A stretch of DNA of 64,000 nt from Mesoterricola sediminis (GTDB taxonomy: Bacteria; Acidobacteriota; Holophagae; Holophagales; Holophagaceae). The position numbers and the translations under genes were made by a program. The notes below the pieces were generated by a model. The model was not told the origin of the DNA. It did no database searches and was given only the letters and a program-made list of their open reading frames with translations. Positions 15,090 through 24,510 of this stretch are shown in pieces (position 1 is the first letter of the stretch; every line of letters begins with the position of its first letter). The stretch spans positions 4,013,001 through 4,077,000 of the forward strand of contig NZ_AP027081.1 of the NCBI RefSeq assembly GCF_030295425.1. Direction: 5' to 3'.

Positions 15090-17045
15090 CTAGGGGGTCT
15101 GGCTCCGGGTCCGCCCGTGCTCGGCGGTGATGACCGTCCACGGGCCCTCGGCCAGGACCCGGCCCAGGGCGGCGGCGGAGACGGGATCCAGGTTGGCCAG
15201 GGGCTCGTCGAGGAGCAGGACCCCCTTCCCCGCGGCCAGGGCGGCGGTGAGGGCGGCCCACTGGCGCTGGCCGCCGGACAGGGACCGGCCGCCCTGGGGC
15301 AGCGGGGTCTTCCAGCCCAGGGGAAGGGTGGCCACGAAGGCCTCGAAGCCGGTCGCTTCAGCGGCCCGGAGGATCGCCGGGGTCGCGGCCCCCGCCGAAA
15401 GGGCCCGGAGGCTGTCCAGGAGGGAGCCCCCATAGAGCTGCACGGACTGGGGCAGGTACACGATCCGGTCCCGCATCCGGGAGGGGGGCTGGCCCCCGAC
15501 GAGGATCTCCCCCCGCGACGGGGTCTCCAGGCCCGCCAGGACCCGCAGGAGGGTGGACTTGCCCCAGCCCGAGGGTCCGTCCAGGAGGAGCCTGCCGCCG
15601 GCGGGCACCTGGAGGGCCGCGCCCTGGAGGATCCAGGGGGAGCCGGGCCCGTACCGGAACCAGAGGTCCCGAGCCTCCACGGCGGCCGGTGAAGGATCGG
15701 GGACCCGCGGGGGCGGGACCTCCTCCCGGGGGATCTCCAGGATGGCCGAGGCCCGCTGGAGCTGGGGCGCCAGGACGATGAGGCGCAGCCAGGTGCCCGC
15801 GAGGCCCAGGAAGGCGCCGGAGAAGGCGGTGGCCAGCTGCAGGAAGGCCATGAACGTGCCCAGGTCCAGCTCCCCCCGCACCACCCGCAGGCCGCCCCAG
15901 GCCATCAGGCCCACGTCCTGGACCCGGGCCAGGGTCGCCGCCGCGGCCTCCGCCCAGAGCCCGGTCCTGGCCCGTCCCAGGCCCAGCAGCAGGCCCTTGC
16001 GGAACACGGCCCGCCAGCGGGAGAGGGCCTGGCCTTCGGCGCCGCAGGCCTTGAGGGTGGCCGCCCCGTGGATGAGGCCCGCCAGGAGGCTCTGCTCCCG
16101 GGCGCCCAGGGCCACCTGCCGCGCCTGGTAGGCCACCTCGATGCGGCCCGCGGCCAGGGCGATCGCCGCGACGGCGAGGGAGCCCCCCAGGACCGCCGCC
16201 GCCGGCCCCGGCAGGAGCAGGGCCATGGCCCCCAGGAGGACCAGGGCGAGACAGCCGTCCAGCACCGCGCCCAGGGTCTTTTCCGGCAGGAGGTCCTTGG
16301 CCGCGGAGAGCCCGCCCGCGGCCTGGAGCCATTCCCCGAGGGCCCGCGTCCGCAGGTCCGCGTAGGGAAGGGAGAGGACGTGTTCCAGGAAGCCGCGCTC
16401 GGCGCCCAGGTCCATGCGCTGGGAGAAGTGCAGCAGGGCCCGGCCCCGCACGTAGCCGATCCAGGCGTGGAAGATGGCCCCCAGGAGGCTCCCCGCGGAG
16501 GCCAGCAGGAGCAGGCCCCCCGCGCCGTCCGGCAGGGCCCGGTTCAGCACGACCCGGGTGAGCGCCGGCGTGACGAGGCCCAGGGCCTGGAGGAGGAGGG
16601 CGCAGCCCGCGACGAGGGCGAGGGCGTTCCGGTTCCGCGCCAGGAGGCCCCCCAGGCGCCGCCAGAGCCCACCCCGCCCGGGCAGGCCGGGGGTGAGGTC
16701 CAGGACGGTGCCGTCCAGGGACCCGGCGAGGCTGTCCCGGTCGAGCCGGGCCGTCCGGCCCCCCGGGCCCAGGAGCAGGTAGCGGCCGCCCTTCCGGGCG
16801 CGGAGCAGAATCCACCCGCCTTCGCGCAGGCGGGCCAGGGTGGGCAGGTCCAGGACCGCGAGGCCCCCGGGGCCGGGCAGGACGGGCCGGGCGTGGAACC
16901 CGCGCCGGCCCAGGGCCTCCGCCAGGGTCTCGGGGGAGGGGTCCGCCCCCACCTCGGCCCGGAGCGCGTCCCGGTCCGCCTCCCGGCCCCGCAGGCGCAG
17001 CAGGCAGGCCAGAGCCTCGTCGCCCGCGAAGCCCCGCTCAGGCAT
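15090..17045 (-). CDS. ABC transporter permease/ATPase, NHLM-like second subunit with inactive C39-like domain
   Basis: Predicted 651-residue half-transporter. The N-terminal about 120 residues resemble a C39-like domain, but the position of the catalytic Cys is not Cys ('GDEALACLL' where the active partner has 'AAECGVACL'), so it is likely a non-cleaving docking domain. A six-helix exporter region follows, then an ATPase with 'GPSGWGKST' (Walker A), 'LPQSVQLYGG' (Q-loop), 'LSGGQRQ', 'GVLLLDEP' and 'ITAEHG'. In NHLM bacteriocin systems a peptidase-bearing ABC protein works with exactly this kind of second ABC protein and an HlyD partner. The start overlaps the upstream gene by 8 bases. Confidence 0.87.
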   Translation of the reverse strand: MPERGFAGDEALACLLRLRGREADRDALRAEVGADPSPETLAEALGRRGFHARPVLPGPGGLAVLDLPTLARLREGGWILLRARKGGRYLLLGPGGRTARLDRDSLAGSLDGTVLDLTPGLPGRGGLWRRLGGLLARNRNALALVAGCALLLQALGLVTPALTRVVLNRALPDGAGGLLLLASAGSLLGAIFHAWIGYVRGRALLHFSQRMDLGAERGFLEHVLSLPYADLRTRALGEWLQAAGGLSAAKDLLPEKTLGAVLDGCLALVLLGAMALLLPGPAAAVLGGSLAVAAIALAAGRIEVAYQARQVALGAREQSLLAGLIHGAATLKACGAEGQALSRWRAVFRKGLLLGLGRARTGLWAEAAAATLARVQDVGLMAWGGLRVVRGELDLGTFMAFLQLATAFSGAFLGLAGTWLRLIVLAPQLQRASAILEIPREEVPPPRVPDPSPAAVEARDLWFRYGPGSPWILQGAALQVPAGGRLLLDGPSGWGKSTLLRVLAGLETPSRGEILVGGQPPSRMRDRIVYLPQSVQLYGGSLLDSLRALSAGAATPAILRAAEATGFEAFVATLPLGWKTPLPQGGRSLSGGQRQWAALTAALAAGKGVLLLDEPLANLDPVSAAALGRVLAEGPWTVITAEHGRTRSQTP

Positions 17046-19167
17046 GGGCGGCCCGCACCAGGTCCCGGAAGGGCCCCGGCCGCGCCTCCAGGTCGCCGTA
17101 GGCGCCTTCCTGGACGATGCGCCCCTCCGCCAGCACCAGGATGCGGTCGGCGTCCCGCACCGTGGCCAGGCGGTGGGCCACGAGGATGCGCGTGCACCCC
17201 AGGGCCGCCAGGTTGCGGTGCACCTCCGCCTCCGTGGCCAGGTCCAGGCTGCTCGTGGCCTCGTCCAGGACGAGGATGGCGGGCTCCCGCGCCAGGGCCC
17301 GGGCCAGGCACAGCCGCTGCCGCTGGCCCCCGGACAGGGCCGCGCCGCCCTCCCCCGCCCTGCCCGACCAGCCCCCGGCGCGGGCCAGGATCACCCCTTC
17401 GACGCAGGCGAGGCGCGCGGCCCGGGCCAGGGCCTCCGGAGCGGCCCCGTCCACCCCCAGGGCCACATTGGCGCGGAAGGTGTCGTCGAAGACCGTGTCG
17501 TCCTGGAGGACGGCCCCCATCTGGCGGCGCAGGGCCGCCAGGTCCAGCTCCCGCAGGTCCACCCCGTCGAAGTGGACCGAGCCCTCCGTGGGGACCTGGA
17601 GGCCCAGGAGGATCCGGGCCAGGGTGGACTTCCCCGCCCCCGAAGGGCCCACCAGGGCGATCTTCTCGCCGGGGCGCACGTCCAGGCTGATCCCCCGCAG
17701 CACGGGAGCGGCCCCGGCGGCGTGGCGGAAGCCCACGTCCCGGAGGCGGATGGCGCCCTTCAGGCGCCCCGGGTCCCGCGGGCCCGTGGGTTCGGGAGCC
17801 GTCTCCAGGACGTCGTCGAGGCGACGCAGGTGGACACCCAGCTGCAGGACCTCCCCCCAGGCCTCCAGGAGGGCCCCCAGCGGCGCCAGGAAGAGGCCCT
17901 GGAGGGCCAGGAAGGCCACGAAGACGCCCAGGGTCATGCGCCCCGCCAGCACCTCACGGCCGCCCAGGAGGAACACCGCCGCCGCGCCGGCCCCGGCCAG
18001 GGCGTCCAGGGCCGCTCCCGCCGCGAGCTCCAGGCGGCGGCGGCCCAGGCCCGCCTCCACCCGCGCCGCCATGCGGTGGGTCCACCGGAGCACCATGCGG
18101 GGCCCGCCCCCGGTGGCCTTGAGGGTCTCGAAGGCCGTGAGCGCCTCCAGGAGGGCCCCCGCCTCACGCCCCGCCGCCGCGGCCTCCGAGGCGGCCATCT
18201 GGCGCGTGCGCGCCCGCAGCAGGAGGCTCGCGGCCGCCTGGGCCGCGCCCAGGCCCATCACCAGGAGGCCCAGGCGCGGGTGGTAGGCCACCATGAGCCC
18301 GGCGTAGGCGGCCAGGAGCGCGCCGTCCAGGAAGACGCGGGCGAGGCTCCCGCCCAGGAAGGCCCGCACCGCCGCGAGGCTTCCGGCCCGGGCCAGGAGG
18401 TCCCCCGGCTCCCGCCGCGCGAAGAACGCCCAGGGCAGGCGCAGGAGGTGCTCCAGGTAGGCGCCCATGAGGGCATCGTCCATGCGCGCGTGGAGGGTGG
18501 CCGCCACCCGCCCCTGCAGGCAGGTCAGGAGGACCGAGGCCAGCCCGGCCGCGCCCAGCGCCGCCCCCAGCCCCCAGAGCCAGGGTTCCCGGCGGGGCAG
18601 GATCACGTGGTCCAGGAGGATCCGGGTGGACACGGGCGCGACGAGGCCCGCCACCTGGAGGGCCGCGGCGGCCAGCAGGAGGAAGGCCAGCGCCGGGAGG
18701 CTCTCCCGCAGCACCGCCCGGTAGCGCGCGAGGCTCGGCCGCGGCCGGCGGAGCCGGGCGAACCCGGGCCCGGGCTCGAACACGAGGGCGGCCCCCGTGA
18801 AGGCGCGGTCCAGCTCCGCGGGGCCCGCGCGCCGCCGCCCCGAGGCGGGATCCACGAGGACGGCGCCGCGGCGCCCCGCGCGCTCCAGGACGACGAAGTG
18901 GTCGAAGCCCCAGTGGAGGATGGCGGGCGTGGGCAGGGTGCGGAGGTCCGCCGGCTCCGCCCGCACCCCGGCGGCCTCCAGGCCGTAGCGTTCGCCGGCG
19001 CGGAGGATGGCGAGGGCGCTGGTGCCGTCCCGGGAGACGCCGCAGGCCTCGCGCAGCTCCGCCAGGCCCACGTGGCGGCCATGGGCGGCCAGCACCATGG
19101 CGAGGCAGGCCACCCCGCATTCGGCGGCCTCCATCTGCGGCACGAAGGGCACCCTCACCGCAGCCAC
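17038..19167 (-). CDS. Peptidase-containing ABC transporter (PCAT, NHLM/bacteriocin type)
   Basis: Predicted 709-residue inner-membrane exporter that removes a double-glycine-type leader and secretes the peptide. The N-terminal peptidase C39 domain looks active: Gln11, Cys17 in 'EAAECGVACLAMV', His90 in 'HWGFDHFVVLE' and Asp106 in 'VDPASG'. A transmembrane domain follows, then the ATPase with 'GPSGAGKST', 'LSGGQRQR', 'ILVLDEATSSLD' and 'LVAHRL'. The size matches the roughly 710-residue peptidase/ATPase subunit of NHLM systems. It overlaps the HlyD gene by 13 bases and the second ABC gene by 8, so the three are one operon. No precursor peptide gene is visible nearby. Confidence 0.92.
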   Translation of the reverse strand: MAAVRVPFVPQMEAAECGVACLAMVLAAHGRHVGLAELREACGVSRDGTSALAILRAGERYGLEAAGVRAEPADLRTLPTPAILHWGFDHFVVLERAGRRGAVLVDPASGRRRAGPAELDRAFTGAALVFEPGPGFARLRRPRPSLARYRAVLRESLPALAFLLLAAAALQVAGLVAPVSTRILLDHVILPRREPWLWGLGAALGAAGLASVLLTCLQGRVAATLHARMDDALMGAYLEHLLRLPWAFFARREPGDLLARAGSLAAVRAFLGGSLARVFLDGALLAAYAGLMVAYHPRLGLLVMGLGAAQAAASLLLRARTRQMAASEAAAAGREAGALLEALTAFETLKATGGGPRMVLRWTHRMAARVEAGLGRRRLELAAGAALDALAGAGAAAVFLLGGREVLAGRMTLGVFVAFLALQGLFLAPLGALLEAWGEVLQLGVHLRRLDDVLETAPEPTGPRDPGRLKGAIRLRDVGFRHAAGAAPVLRGISLDVRPGEKIALVGPSGAGKSTLARILLGLQVPTEGSVHFDGVDLRELDLAALRRQMGAVLQDDTVFDDTFRANVALGVDGAAPEALARAARLACVEGVILARAGGWSGRAGEGGAALSGGQRQRLCLARALAREPAILVLDEATSSLDLATEAEVHRNLAALGCTRILVAHRLATVRDADRILVLAEGRIVQEGAYGDLEARPGPFRDLVRAAHA

Positions 19168-20372
19168 TTCCGCAGGGGCTCGAGGGCGAGGGTGATGGCC
19201 CGCTGGCGGCGCAGGGTGAAGCGGGCCCGCAGGAGCATGCCGCTGCGCAGGGGCACGCCGGCCCTGGCGGCGGCGCCGGCGTCGGTGAGGACCAGTTCCA
19301 CGCGGAAGGCGGGCCCCGCGAGGGCCGGGCCCTCCCCCAGGGCCTCGGCCACCTCGTGGGGGGCGGCCAGGTCGGAGCTGACGCGGAGCACCCGCGCCGA
19401 CACCGTGCCGTATTCGGCGTAGGGCAGCTGGTCCATCTCCAGCACCGCCGCGTCCCCGGCCTTGACGAAGGCCCGGTCCTTCTCGTCCAGGAAGGCCACC
19501 GCATGGAGGGGGATCCCGTCCGGGACCACCTTCCCCAGGGGGCGCCCCGGCGCGACCACGTCGCCGGGCTTCACGAGGAGGGCCTCCACGATCCCTTCAC
19601 GAGGGGCCCGCACCACGGTCTGGGCCTGGAGGATGGCCAGGGCCCGCTCCTGGGTCTCGGCGTTGCGGATGGTCTGCTCCCGCCGCCAGAGCAGTTCCTG
19701 GCGCTGGTGGTCCAGGCCCGCCTGCTCCTGGACCGCCTGGTCCAGTCCCTGTTCCGCGCCCTGGAGGGCCCGCTGGGCCTGGGCCAGGTCCTCCCGGGCC
19801 GCCTCCACCGCGTCGGGGCTGATCACCCCCTCCGCCCCCAGGCGCGCGAGGGCCTCCAGGCGCCGGCCGACGTGCGCCACGGAGCGCGCCTGGCTCCGGC
19901 ACTGGGCCTCCAGGCCCGCGCGGCGGCGGGCCAGGGTGGCGCATTGGCGGGCATGGGCCGCGTCCTGGTGGCGGCTCGCCTCCCGGAACGCGGCCCGCAC
20001 GGATTCAGCCGCCCGGCGCGCCTCGTACAGGCGCGCCTCGAGGGCGGGGGCCTCGAGGCGCAGGAGCACGGCGCCGGCCGCCACCCGCTGGCCGGAGTGC
20101 ACCACCACCTGGCTGACCGTCCCATCCACCTGGCAGAGGACCCTGGGGATGCCGCTTTCGGGATGCAGGATCCCCCGGGCCCGCCCTTTCACTTCCACCC
20201 GCCCCAGGCAGGCCGCCGCCAGGGCCGTTCCCAGGGCCGCCAGGAGGATGATCAGCAGGCTCCAGGCCCCGGGCGGCGCGACCCGCGCCAGGGCCCGCCC
20301 CTCCTCGGCCTCCAGGTAGTGCTCCAGGGCCTCCGGCCGGAATAGGCTGCCGGAACCCGCCTGCGTCACCAC
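19155..20372 (-). CDS. HlyD-family periplasmic adaptor, NHLM secretion type
   Basis: Predicted 405-residue membrane-fusion protein. One N-terminal membrane helix ('LLIILLAALGTALAAACLG', about residues 38-57) is followed by a lipoyl-like half ('VDGTVSQVVVHSGQRV'), a long Ala/Arg/Glu/Gln-rich coiled coil (about residues 115-245), a returning half ('VRAPREGIVEALLVKPGDVV') and a beta-barrel. It links an inner-membrane ABC exporter to an outer-membrane channel or stabilises the exporter. GTG is the start, behind GGGAGGGGGG; a second GTG follows at once. It is the first gene of the export unit. No TolC-like gene is in the window. Confidence 0.87.
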   Translation of the reverse strand: MVTQAGSGSLFRPEALEHYLEAEEGRALARVAPPGAWSLLIILLAALGTALAAACLGRVEVKGRARGILHPESGIPRVLCQVDGTVSQVVVHSGQRVAAGAVLLRLEAPALEARLYEARRAAESVRAAFREASRHQDAAHARQCATLARRRAGLEAQCRSQARSVAHVGRRLEALARLGAEGVISPDAVEAAREDLAQAQRALQGAEQGLDQAVQEQAGLDHQRQELLWRREQTIRNAETQERALAILQAQTVVRAPREGIVEALLVKPGDVVAPGRPLGKVVPDGIPLHAVAFLDEKDRAFVKAGDAAVLEMDQLPYAEYGTVSARVLRVSSDLAAPHEVAEALGEGPALAGPAFRVELVLTDAGAAARAGVPLRSGMLLRARFTLRRQRAITLALEPLRKWLR

Positions 20373-20462
20373 ACCCCGCCCCCCTCCCGCCGGACCGCCC
20401 CGCGCCGCGGGGCCGATGGACGGAGCAGGGGTGGCGGCCCCCGCCGGAAGGTTCCGGAGGCG

Positions 20463-22019
20463 TCAGGGCACGTACCGCTTGACGGTCTCCTGCAGCGTCC
20501 GAAGGGAGAAGGGCTTTTTCAGGAAGGCGAGGAAGCCCCCGTCCTGGGCCGCCCGGGCCCCCGCGGCCTCGGAAAAGCCGCTGCACAGCACGGCCTGGGC
20601 CCCCGGGTCCAGTTCGCGGATGAGGCGGAAGGCGTCGGGGCCATTCATGCGGGGCATGGTGGCGTCCATGAGGATGAGCCCCACCTGGGCGCCGTAGAGG
20701 CGCCAGGCCTCCACGGCCTCCGCGCCGTCCCGGGCCTGGATCAGGTCGTAGCCCAGGATGTCCCGCAGGTATTCGGCCAGGGTCTCCTGCAGATCCTCGT
20801 CGTCGTCCACCAGGAGCAGCGCCTTCCGGCCCGCATGGGCGTCCGTGTCCGCCGGCGCCGGGCCGGGGTCGGCCGCGCGGGCCTGCGGCAGGAGCGCCCG
20901 CACCCAGGTCCCGCCCCCCGGGGCGGTGGCGATCCAGAGGCCCGCCCCGTGGGCCTTCAGGATGCCCAGGGCCGCCGACAGGCCGAGGCCCCGGCCCGGC
21001 CGGTGGGTGGAGAAGAACGGGTCGAAGGCCCGGTCCAGGACGTCCGGCGTCATGCCCCCCCCTTGGTCCCGCACGGAGAGGGCAACCATCGGCGCCTCGG
21101 TGTCGGGCCGGTGGATCCATTGGCCCCCTTGCAGGTCAGCTGGTACGACGTGGGCGAGGGCGACCTCGATGGGGGCGCCGCCGGGGCCCTGGGCCTCCCG
21201 GGCATTGGCCACGAGGCCCGCCAGGACCTCCCGGAGCTGGCTCGCATCCCCCTCCACGGGCGGCAGGGGACCCGGTTCCACCAGGTGGACGGCGGCGGCG
21301 CCGGGGAAGGCGATCTGCCCATCCAGCACCTCCCGGACCAGGGCCGCGGCGTCCAGGGCCTCGGTGTGGAGGAACCCCTTGCCGGTGAAGTCGAGCATGC
21401 GGCGCGCCAGGACCGCGGCCTTGGCGAGCACCCGAAGGGCGCGGCCCGCGGCCGCCCGGGTGGATTCCGGCGGCTGGTCCGGGTCGGCGGCCAGTTCCAG
21501 GTTGCCCTGGATGGCCTGGAACAGGTTGTTGAAATCGTGGGCGATGCCCTCGGCCATGCGGCCCAGGCTCTCCATCTTCCGGGCATGGCGCAGCTGCTCG
21601 TCGGCCGCCCGCAATTGGGTCTGGGCCTCCGCCAGCCTCCGCTCCGTGTGGACCGCCAGGAGGGCCCGTTCCACCGCGCCGGGCAGGGCCTCCAGGAAGT
21701 GGGCATCCTTGACCAGGTAGTCCCGGGCCCCCTGCTTCATCATCTCCACGGCCGTGCGTTCATCCCCCGAACCGGTGGTGACGAGGAAGGGCGGCATCGC
21801 CGTCCGCGCCAGGAGCTGGCGGGCGTTCATGTCCGGCAGGGAGAAGTCCAGGAGGACGAGGTCGGGGGTGTGCGCCGCCAGGAGGTCCAGGGCGGCGGCC
21901 CCCGTGGCCGCGTGCAGGAAGCCCCAGCCCCGGGCGGTCATCTCCTCGCGGATGAGTTCCGCCAGCCCGAGGTCGTCCTCGACGGCGAGGATCAGCGCGC
22001 CTTCCGGTCCGGCGCTCAT
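20463..22019 (-). CDS. Hybrid sensor histidine kinase (REC-HK-REC)
   Basis: Predicted 518-residue cytosolic signalling protein. Order: receiver domain (phospho-Asp in 'LVLLDFSLPDM', Lys in 'LVKDAHF'), short coiled coil, DHp with His161 in 'GIAHDFNN', HATPase with 'LVANAREAQ', 'DQGGGM' and 'GRGLGLS', and a second receiver ('LILMDATMPRMNG', 'KKPFS'). There are no membrane segments or sensor domain, so input probably comes through the first receiver from a partner kinase. Its ATG overlaps the stop of the preceding single-domain regulator as ATGA. A GC-rich palindrome (20397-20413) in the 90-base gap before the HlyD gene may end or attenuate the transcript. Confidence 0.9.
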   Translation of the reverse strand: MSAGPEGALILAVEDDLGLAELIREEMTARGWGFLHAATGAAALDLLAAHTPDLVLLDFSLPDMNARQLLARTAMPPFLVTTGSGDERTAVEMMKQGARDYLVKDAHFLEALPGAVERALLAVHTERRLAEAQTQLRAADEQLRHARKMESLGRMAEGIAHDFNNLFQAIQGNLELAADPDQPPESTRAAAGRALRVLAKAAVLARRMLDFTGKGFLHTEALDAAALVREVLDGQIAFPGAAAVHLVEPGPLPPVEGDASQLREVLAGLVANAREAQGPGGAPIEVALAHVVPADLQGGQWIHRPDTEAPMVALSVRDQGGGMTPDVLDRAFDPFFSTHRPGRGLGLSAALGILKAHGAGLWIATAPGGGTWVRALLPQARAADPGPAPADTDAHAGRKALLLVDDDEDLQETLAEYLRDILGYDLIQARDGAEAVEAWRLYGAQVGLILMDATMPRMNGPDAFRLIRELDPGAQAVLCSGFSEAAGARAAQDGGFLAFLKKPFSLRTLQETVKRYVP

Positions 22020-22447
22020 GGCTCGGCCACCTGGATCACGGGCAGGAACCGGCCCAGGCGCAGGAGGGCCTCGGAGAACGCCTCGAAGCTCCGGGGCTTG
22101 GTGAGGTAGAGGTTGCACCCGGCCCCGTAGCAGAGGGCCACTTCCGCCGGATCGTCGGTGGTGGTCAGCATGATCACGGGCGTGGTCCGCGTGGCGGGGT
22201 CCGCCTTGAGGCGCCGGAGCACCTCAATGCCGTCGACCCGGGGCATGTTGATGTCGAGAAGGAGGATGCACCGCTCCCCCCGCCCCGGCCCCTGGAACCA
22301 GTCCAGCGCCTCCTGGCCGTCCCGGAACCGGAGGATGGGGTTCGCCAGCCCCGCCTCCTCCAGGTGCTCCCGGATCAGGACGGCATGGCCCTCGTCGTCC
22401 TCGGCGATGAGGACGGTGACGGTCTCGAACGGCAGGGGGGGCTGCAT
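22016..22447 (-). CDS. Single-domain response regulator (Rcp1-like)
   Basis: Predicted 143-residue CheY-type receiver without an output domain. It has the acidic pair in 'LIAEDDEGHAVLI', the phospho-Asp in 'LLLDINMPRVDG', Thr in 'VIMLTTTDD' and Lys in 'YLTKPRSF'. The insertions ('PATRTTPVIMLTT', 'AGCNLYLTKP') are those of the Rcp1 group that pairs with phytochrome-like or PAS kinases. The PAS kinase gene ends 7 bases upstream and the hybrid kinase overlaps it downstream, so it may shuttle phosphate between them. ATG 22447 was chosen because GAGG precedes it; the upstream in-frame stretch is the shadow of the kinase C-terminus. Confidence 0.9.
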   Translation of the reverse strand: MQPPLPFETVTVLIAEDDEGHAVLIREHLEEAGLANPILRFRDGQEALDWFQGPGRGERCILLLDINMPRVDGIEVLRRLKADPATRTTPVIMLTTTDDPAEVALCYGAGCNLYLTKPRSFEAFSEALLRLGRFLPVIQVAEP

Positions 22448-22454
22448 GGCGACC

Positions 22455-24440
22455 TCAGGTGGCGGCCCGGGGGAGTTCCAGGCGGAACCGGCATCCCGGG
22501 CCTTCGGTGGGCTCCAGGAGGACCCGGCCGCCATTGCGCTCGGCCATCCTCCGCACGAGGGTCAGCCCGAGGCCGTCGCCCTGGACGGGGCCCTGGGGGT
22601 CCAGGCGCTGGAAGATCTCCCACACCCGGGCGCGGTGCTCGGCGGGGATGCCGAGGCCGTTGTCCTCGACGGTGTACGCGCAGGCCTCCGGCAGGACCTC
22701 GCCGCGCACCGAGATCCGCAGCGGCCGCTCCCGGTCGCGGTACTTCACCGCGTTGTCCAGCAGGTTCGACAGGATCTGCGCCGTCTGGACCGGGTCCGCC
22801 TTGCAGGGAGGGAGCTCGCCGATCTCCAGGGTGCCGCCCGCGGACTCGAGCTGGTAGGCCAGGGCGGCGGCGCAGGCGCGGGCCACCGCGTCCATGTCCA
22901 GGACCTCCGCGCGCAGCACCATCCGGCCCGCGCGGGAGAGGGTGAGGAGGCCGTTGATGATGGCGTCCATCCTGGCCCCGGAGGCCCGGATGAATTCCAG
23001 GGACCCGGGCATGCGCTCCTGCAGGTGCGGGGCGGCCGCGGCCCGGAAGGCCGCGAGGTCCGGGCCGGCCTCCTGGAGGCGCCGCAGCTCGTCCAGGGAC
23101 CGGGCCAGGCGCTGGCTGAAGCCCTGGATGTTCACGAGGGGGGACCGGAGATCGTGGGAGGCGACGTAGAGGAGGGTCTCGAGCTCCTTGTTCTTCTGCT
23201 CCAGCTCGGCGACGAGGCGCTCCCGGTCCTGCTCGGCCCGCTTGGCCACGGAGATGTCCGTGGCCAGGATCGCCAGGGCCGTCGGGACCCCCTGGGCGTC
23301 CACCACCGAGGCCAGCGAGATCCGCGTGGGCAGGATGGCGCCGCCGGCGGTGCGCAGGCCCAGCTCGAAGGTCTCGCCCGCGACCCGGCGCTGGAGGTAG
23401 GCCTTCTCCAGGAGAATGGCGCGGTCGGATTCGAAGATGAATTCGCCGTAGTGGCGCCCGACCAGGTCCCCGGGGCGGTAGCCGCCCATCTCCGCGAGGC
23501 GGGTGTTGCAGAAGGTGAAGCGCCCCTCCAGGTCCACGAGCCCCAGCCCCTCGCTGAGGGCCTCGACGACCACCCGGTGCCGCTCCTCGGAGGCCTTGAG
23601 CGCGAGGGCGGCCTCCCGGCCCTCGGTGACGTCGTCCAGGAGGCAGAGCAGGAGCCGCTCGCCCCGGCTTTCGAAGGGAACCAGGTGGGCCACCGCCCAG
23701 AAGGTCCGGCCGAAGGCGGACCGGTACCGGCCCTCCAGGTGCTGGTCGGCGGCCCCGGCCAGGGCGGCCTCGGCGGCGTCCCGGAGGCCGCTCTCCCGCC
23801 AGGCGGGGTCCCGCCGGAAGTTCTGGCCCAGCAGGTCCTCCTCCCCCGCGCCGAGGATCCGGCACAGGGCAGCGTTGACGAGCACGCACGCACCATCGGC
23901 CGCCCGGTACAGGCCGATGCCCGTGGGCGAGGAGGAGATCAGCTTCTGGTTCAGCGCCAGGACCTCGGTGAGGTCGAGCTGGGCCTCCACCCGGCCCGTC
24001 ACGTCCTCCATGAACCACAGGGTGCCCTCCTCCGGGCGGCCCGACACCGCGGGCGCGCAGGTGAGGTGGGCCCAGAACGGGCTGCCGTCCACCCGGCGAA
24101 GCCGGACGTCCTCCTGGAAGGGCTGGCCCTCGGCCAGGGTCTGGCGCACCCGCCGGAGGAACAGCTCGAAGGCGGCGTCGTCCAGCAGGAAGGCGCGGAT
24201 GTGGGCACCCTCCAGGATGCCGGGATGGGCGCCGAGGATGGTCCCCGCCGCGGGGTTGGCCCGCACCAGGGTCCGGTCGACCACGACCAGGACGCCCAGG
24301 GGCGCCTCCTGCAGTTCCTGGGACCAGGCCGGGACCGCCTGGGGGGCCGGCCGGCCACGGCGCGGCCGCGCCAGGGCGGCGCCCGCGGCCCCCCCCACGA
24401 GGAGGGCGGCGATGGCGGCGAACAGGCTCCCGGCCTCCAT
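22455..24440 (-). CDS. Membrane-anchored PAS sensor histidine kinase
   Basis: Predicted 661-residue kinase. One N-terminal membrane helix ('LFAAIAALLVGGAAGAAL') is followed by three PAS-like domains (about residues 40-160, 165-285 and 290-405), a short coiled coil, DHp with His429 in 'YVASHDLRSPL', and HATPase motifs 'LSNLLDNAVKY', 'DNGLGIP' and 'GDGLGLTLV'. The DHp/HATPase style is that of phytochrome-related kinases, which fits the neighbouring Rcp1-like regulator. Start 24440 places the membrane helix at the N-terminus; the longer open frame upstream overlaps the OmpR-type regulator and is not credible. The ribosome site is weak. Confidence 0.88.
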   Translation of the reverse strand: MEAGSLFAAIAALLVGGAAGAALARPRRGRPAPQAVPAWSQELQEAPLGVLVVVDRTLVRANPAAGTILGAHPGILEGAHIRAFLLDDAAFELFLRRVRQTLAEGQPFQEDVRLRRVDGSPFWAHLTCAPAVSGRPEEGTLWFMEDVTGRVEAQLDLTEVLALNQKLISSSPTGIGLYRAADGACVLVNAALCRILGAGEEDLLGQNFRRDPAWRESGLRDAAEAALAGAADQHLEGRYRSAFGRTFWAVAHLVPFESRGERLLLCLLDDVTEGREAALALKASEERHRVVVEALSEGLGLVDLEGRFTFCNTRLAEMGGYRPGDLVGRHYGEFIFESDRAILLEKAYLQRRVAGETFELGLRTAGGAILPTRISLASVVDAQGVPTALAILATDISVAKRAEQDRERLVAELEQKNKELETLLYVASHDLRSPLVNIQGFSQRLARSLDELRRLQEAGPDLAAFRAAAAPHLQERMPGSLEFIRASGARMDAIINGLLTLSRAGRMVLRAEVLDMDAVARACAAALAYQLESAGGTLEIGELPPCKADPVQTAQILSNLLDNAVKYRDRERPLRISVRGEVLPEACAYTVEDNGLGIPAEHRARVWEIFQRLDPQGPVQGDGLGLTLVRRMAERNGGRVLLEPTEGPGCRFRLELPRAAT

Positions 24441-24510
24441 CAGAGGGCCGTCCGTGGCGCGGGGGCGTCGGCCAGGACCCGGGGGAGGGGGGGGACCATG
24501 GGCCTCGGGC

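Noticed and set aside
16068-19422. Long plus-strand frames opposite the ABC exporter genes
   Set aside because: Low-complexity Gly/Pro/Arg/Gln composition, no ribosome sites, and fully antisense to well-supported genes.
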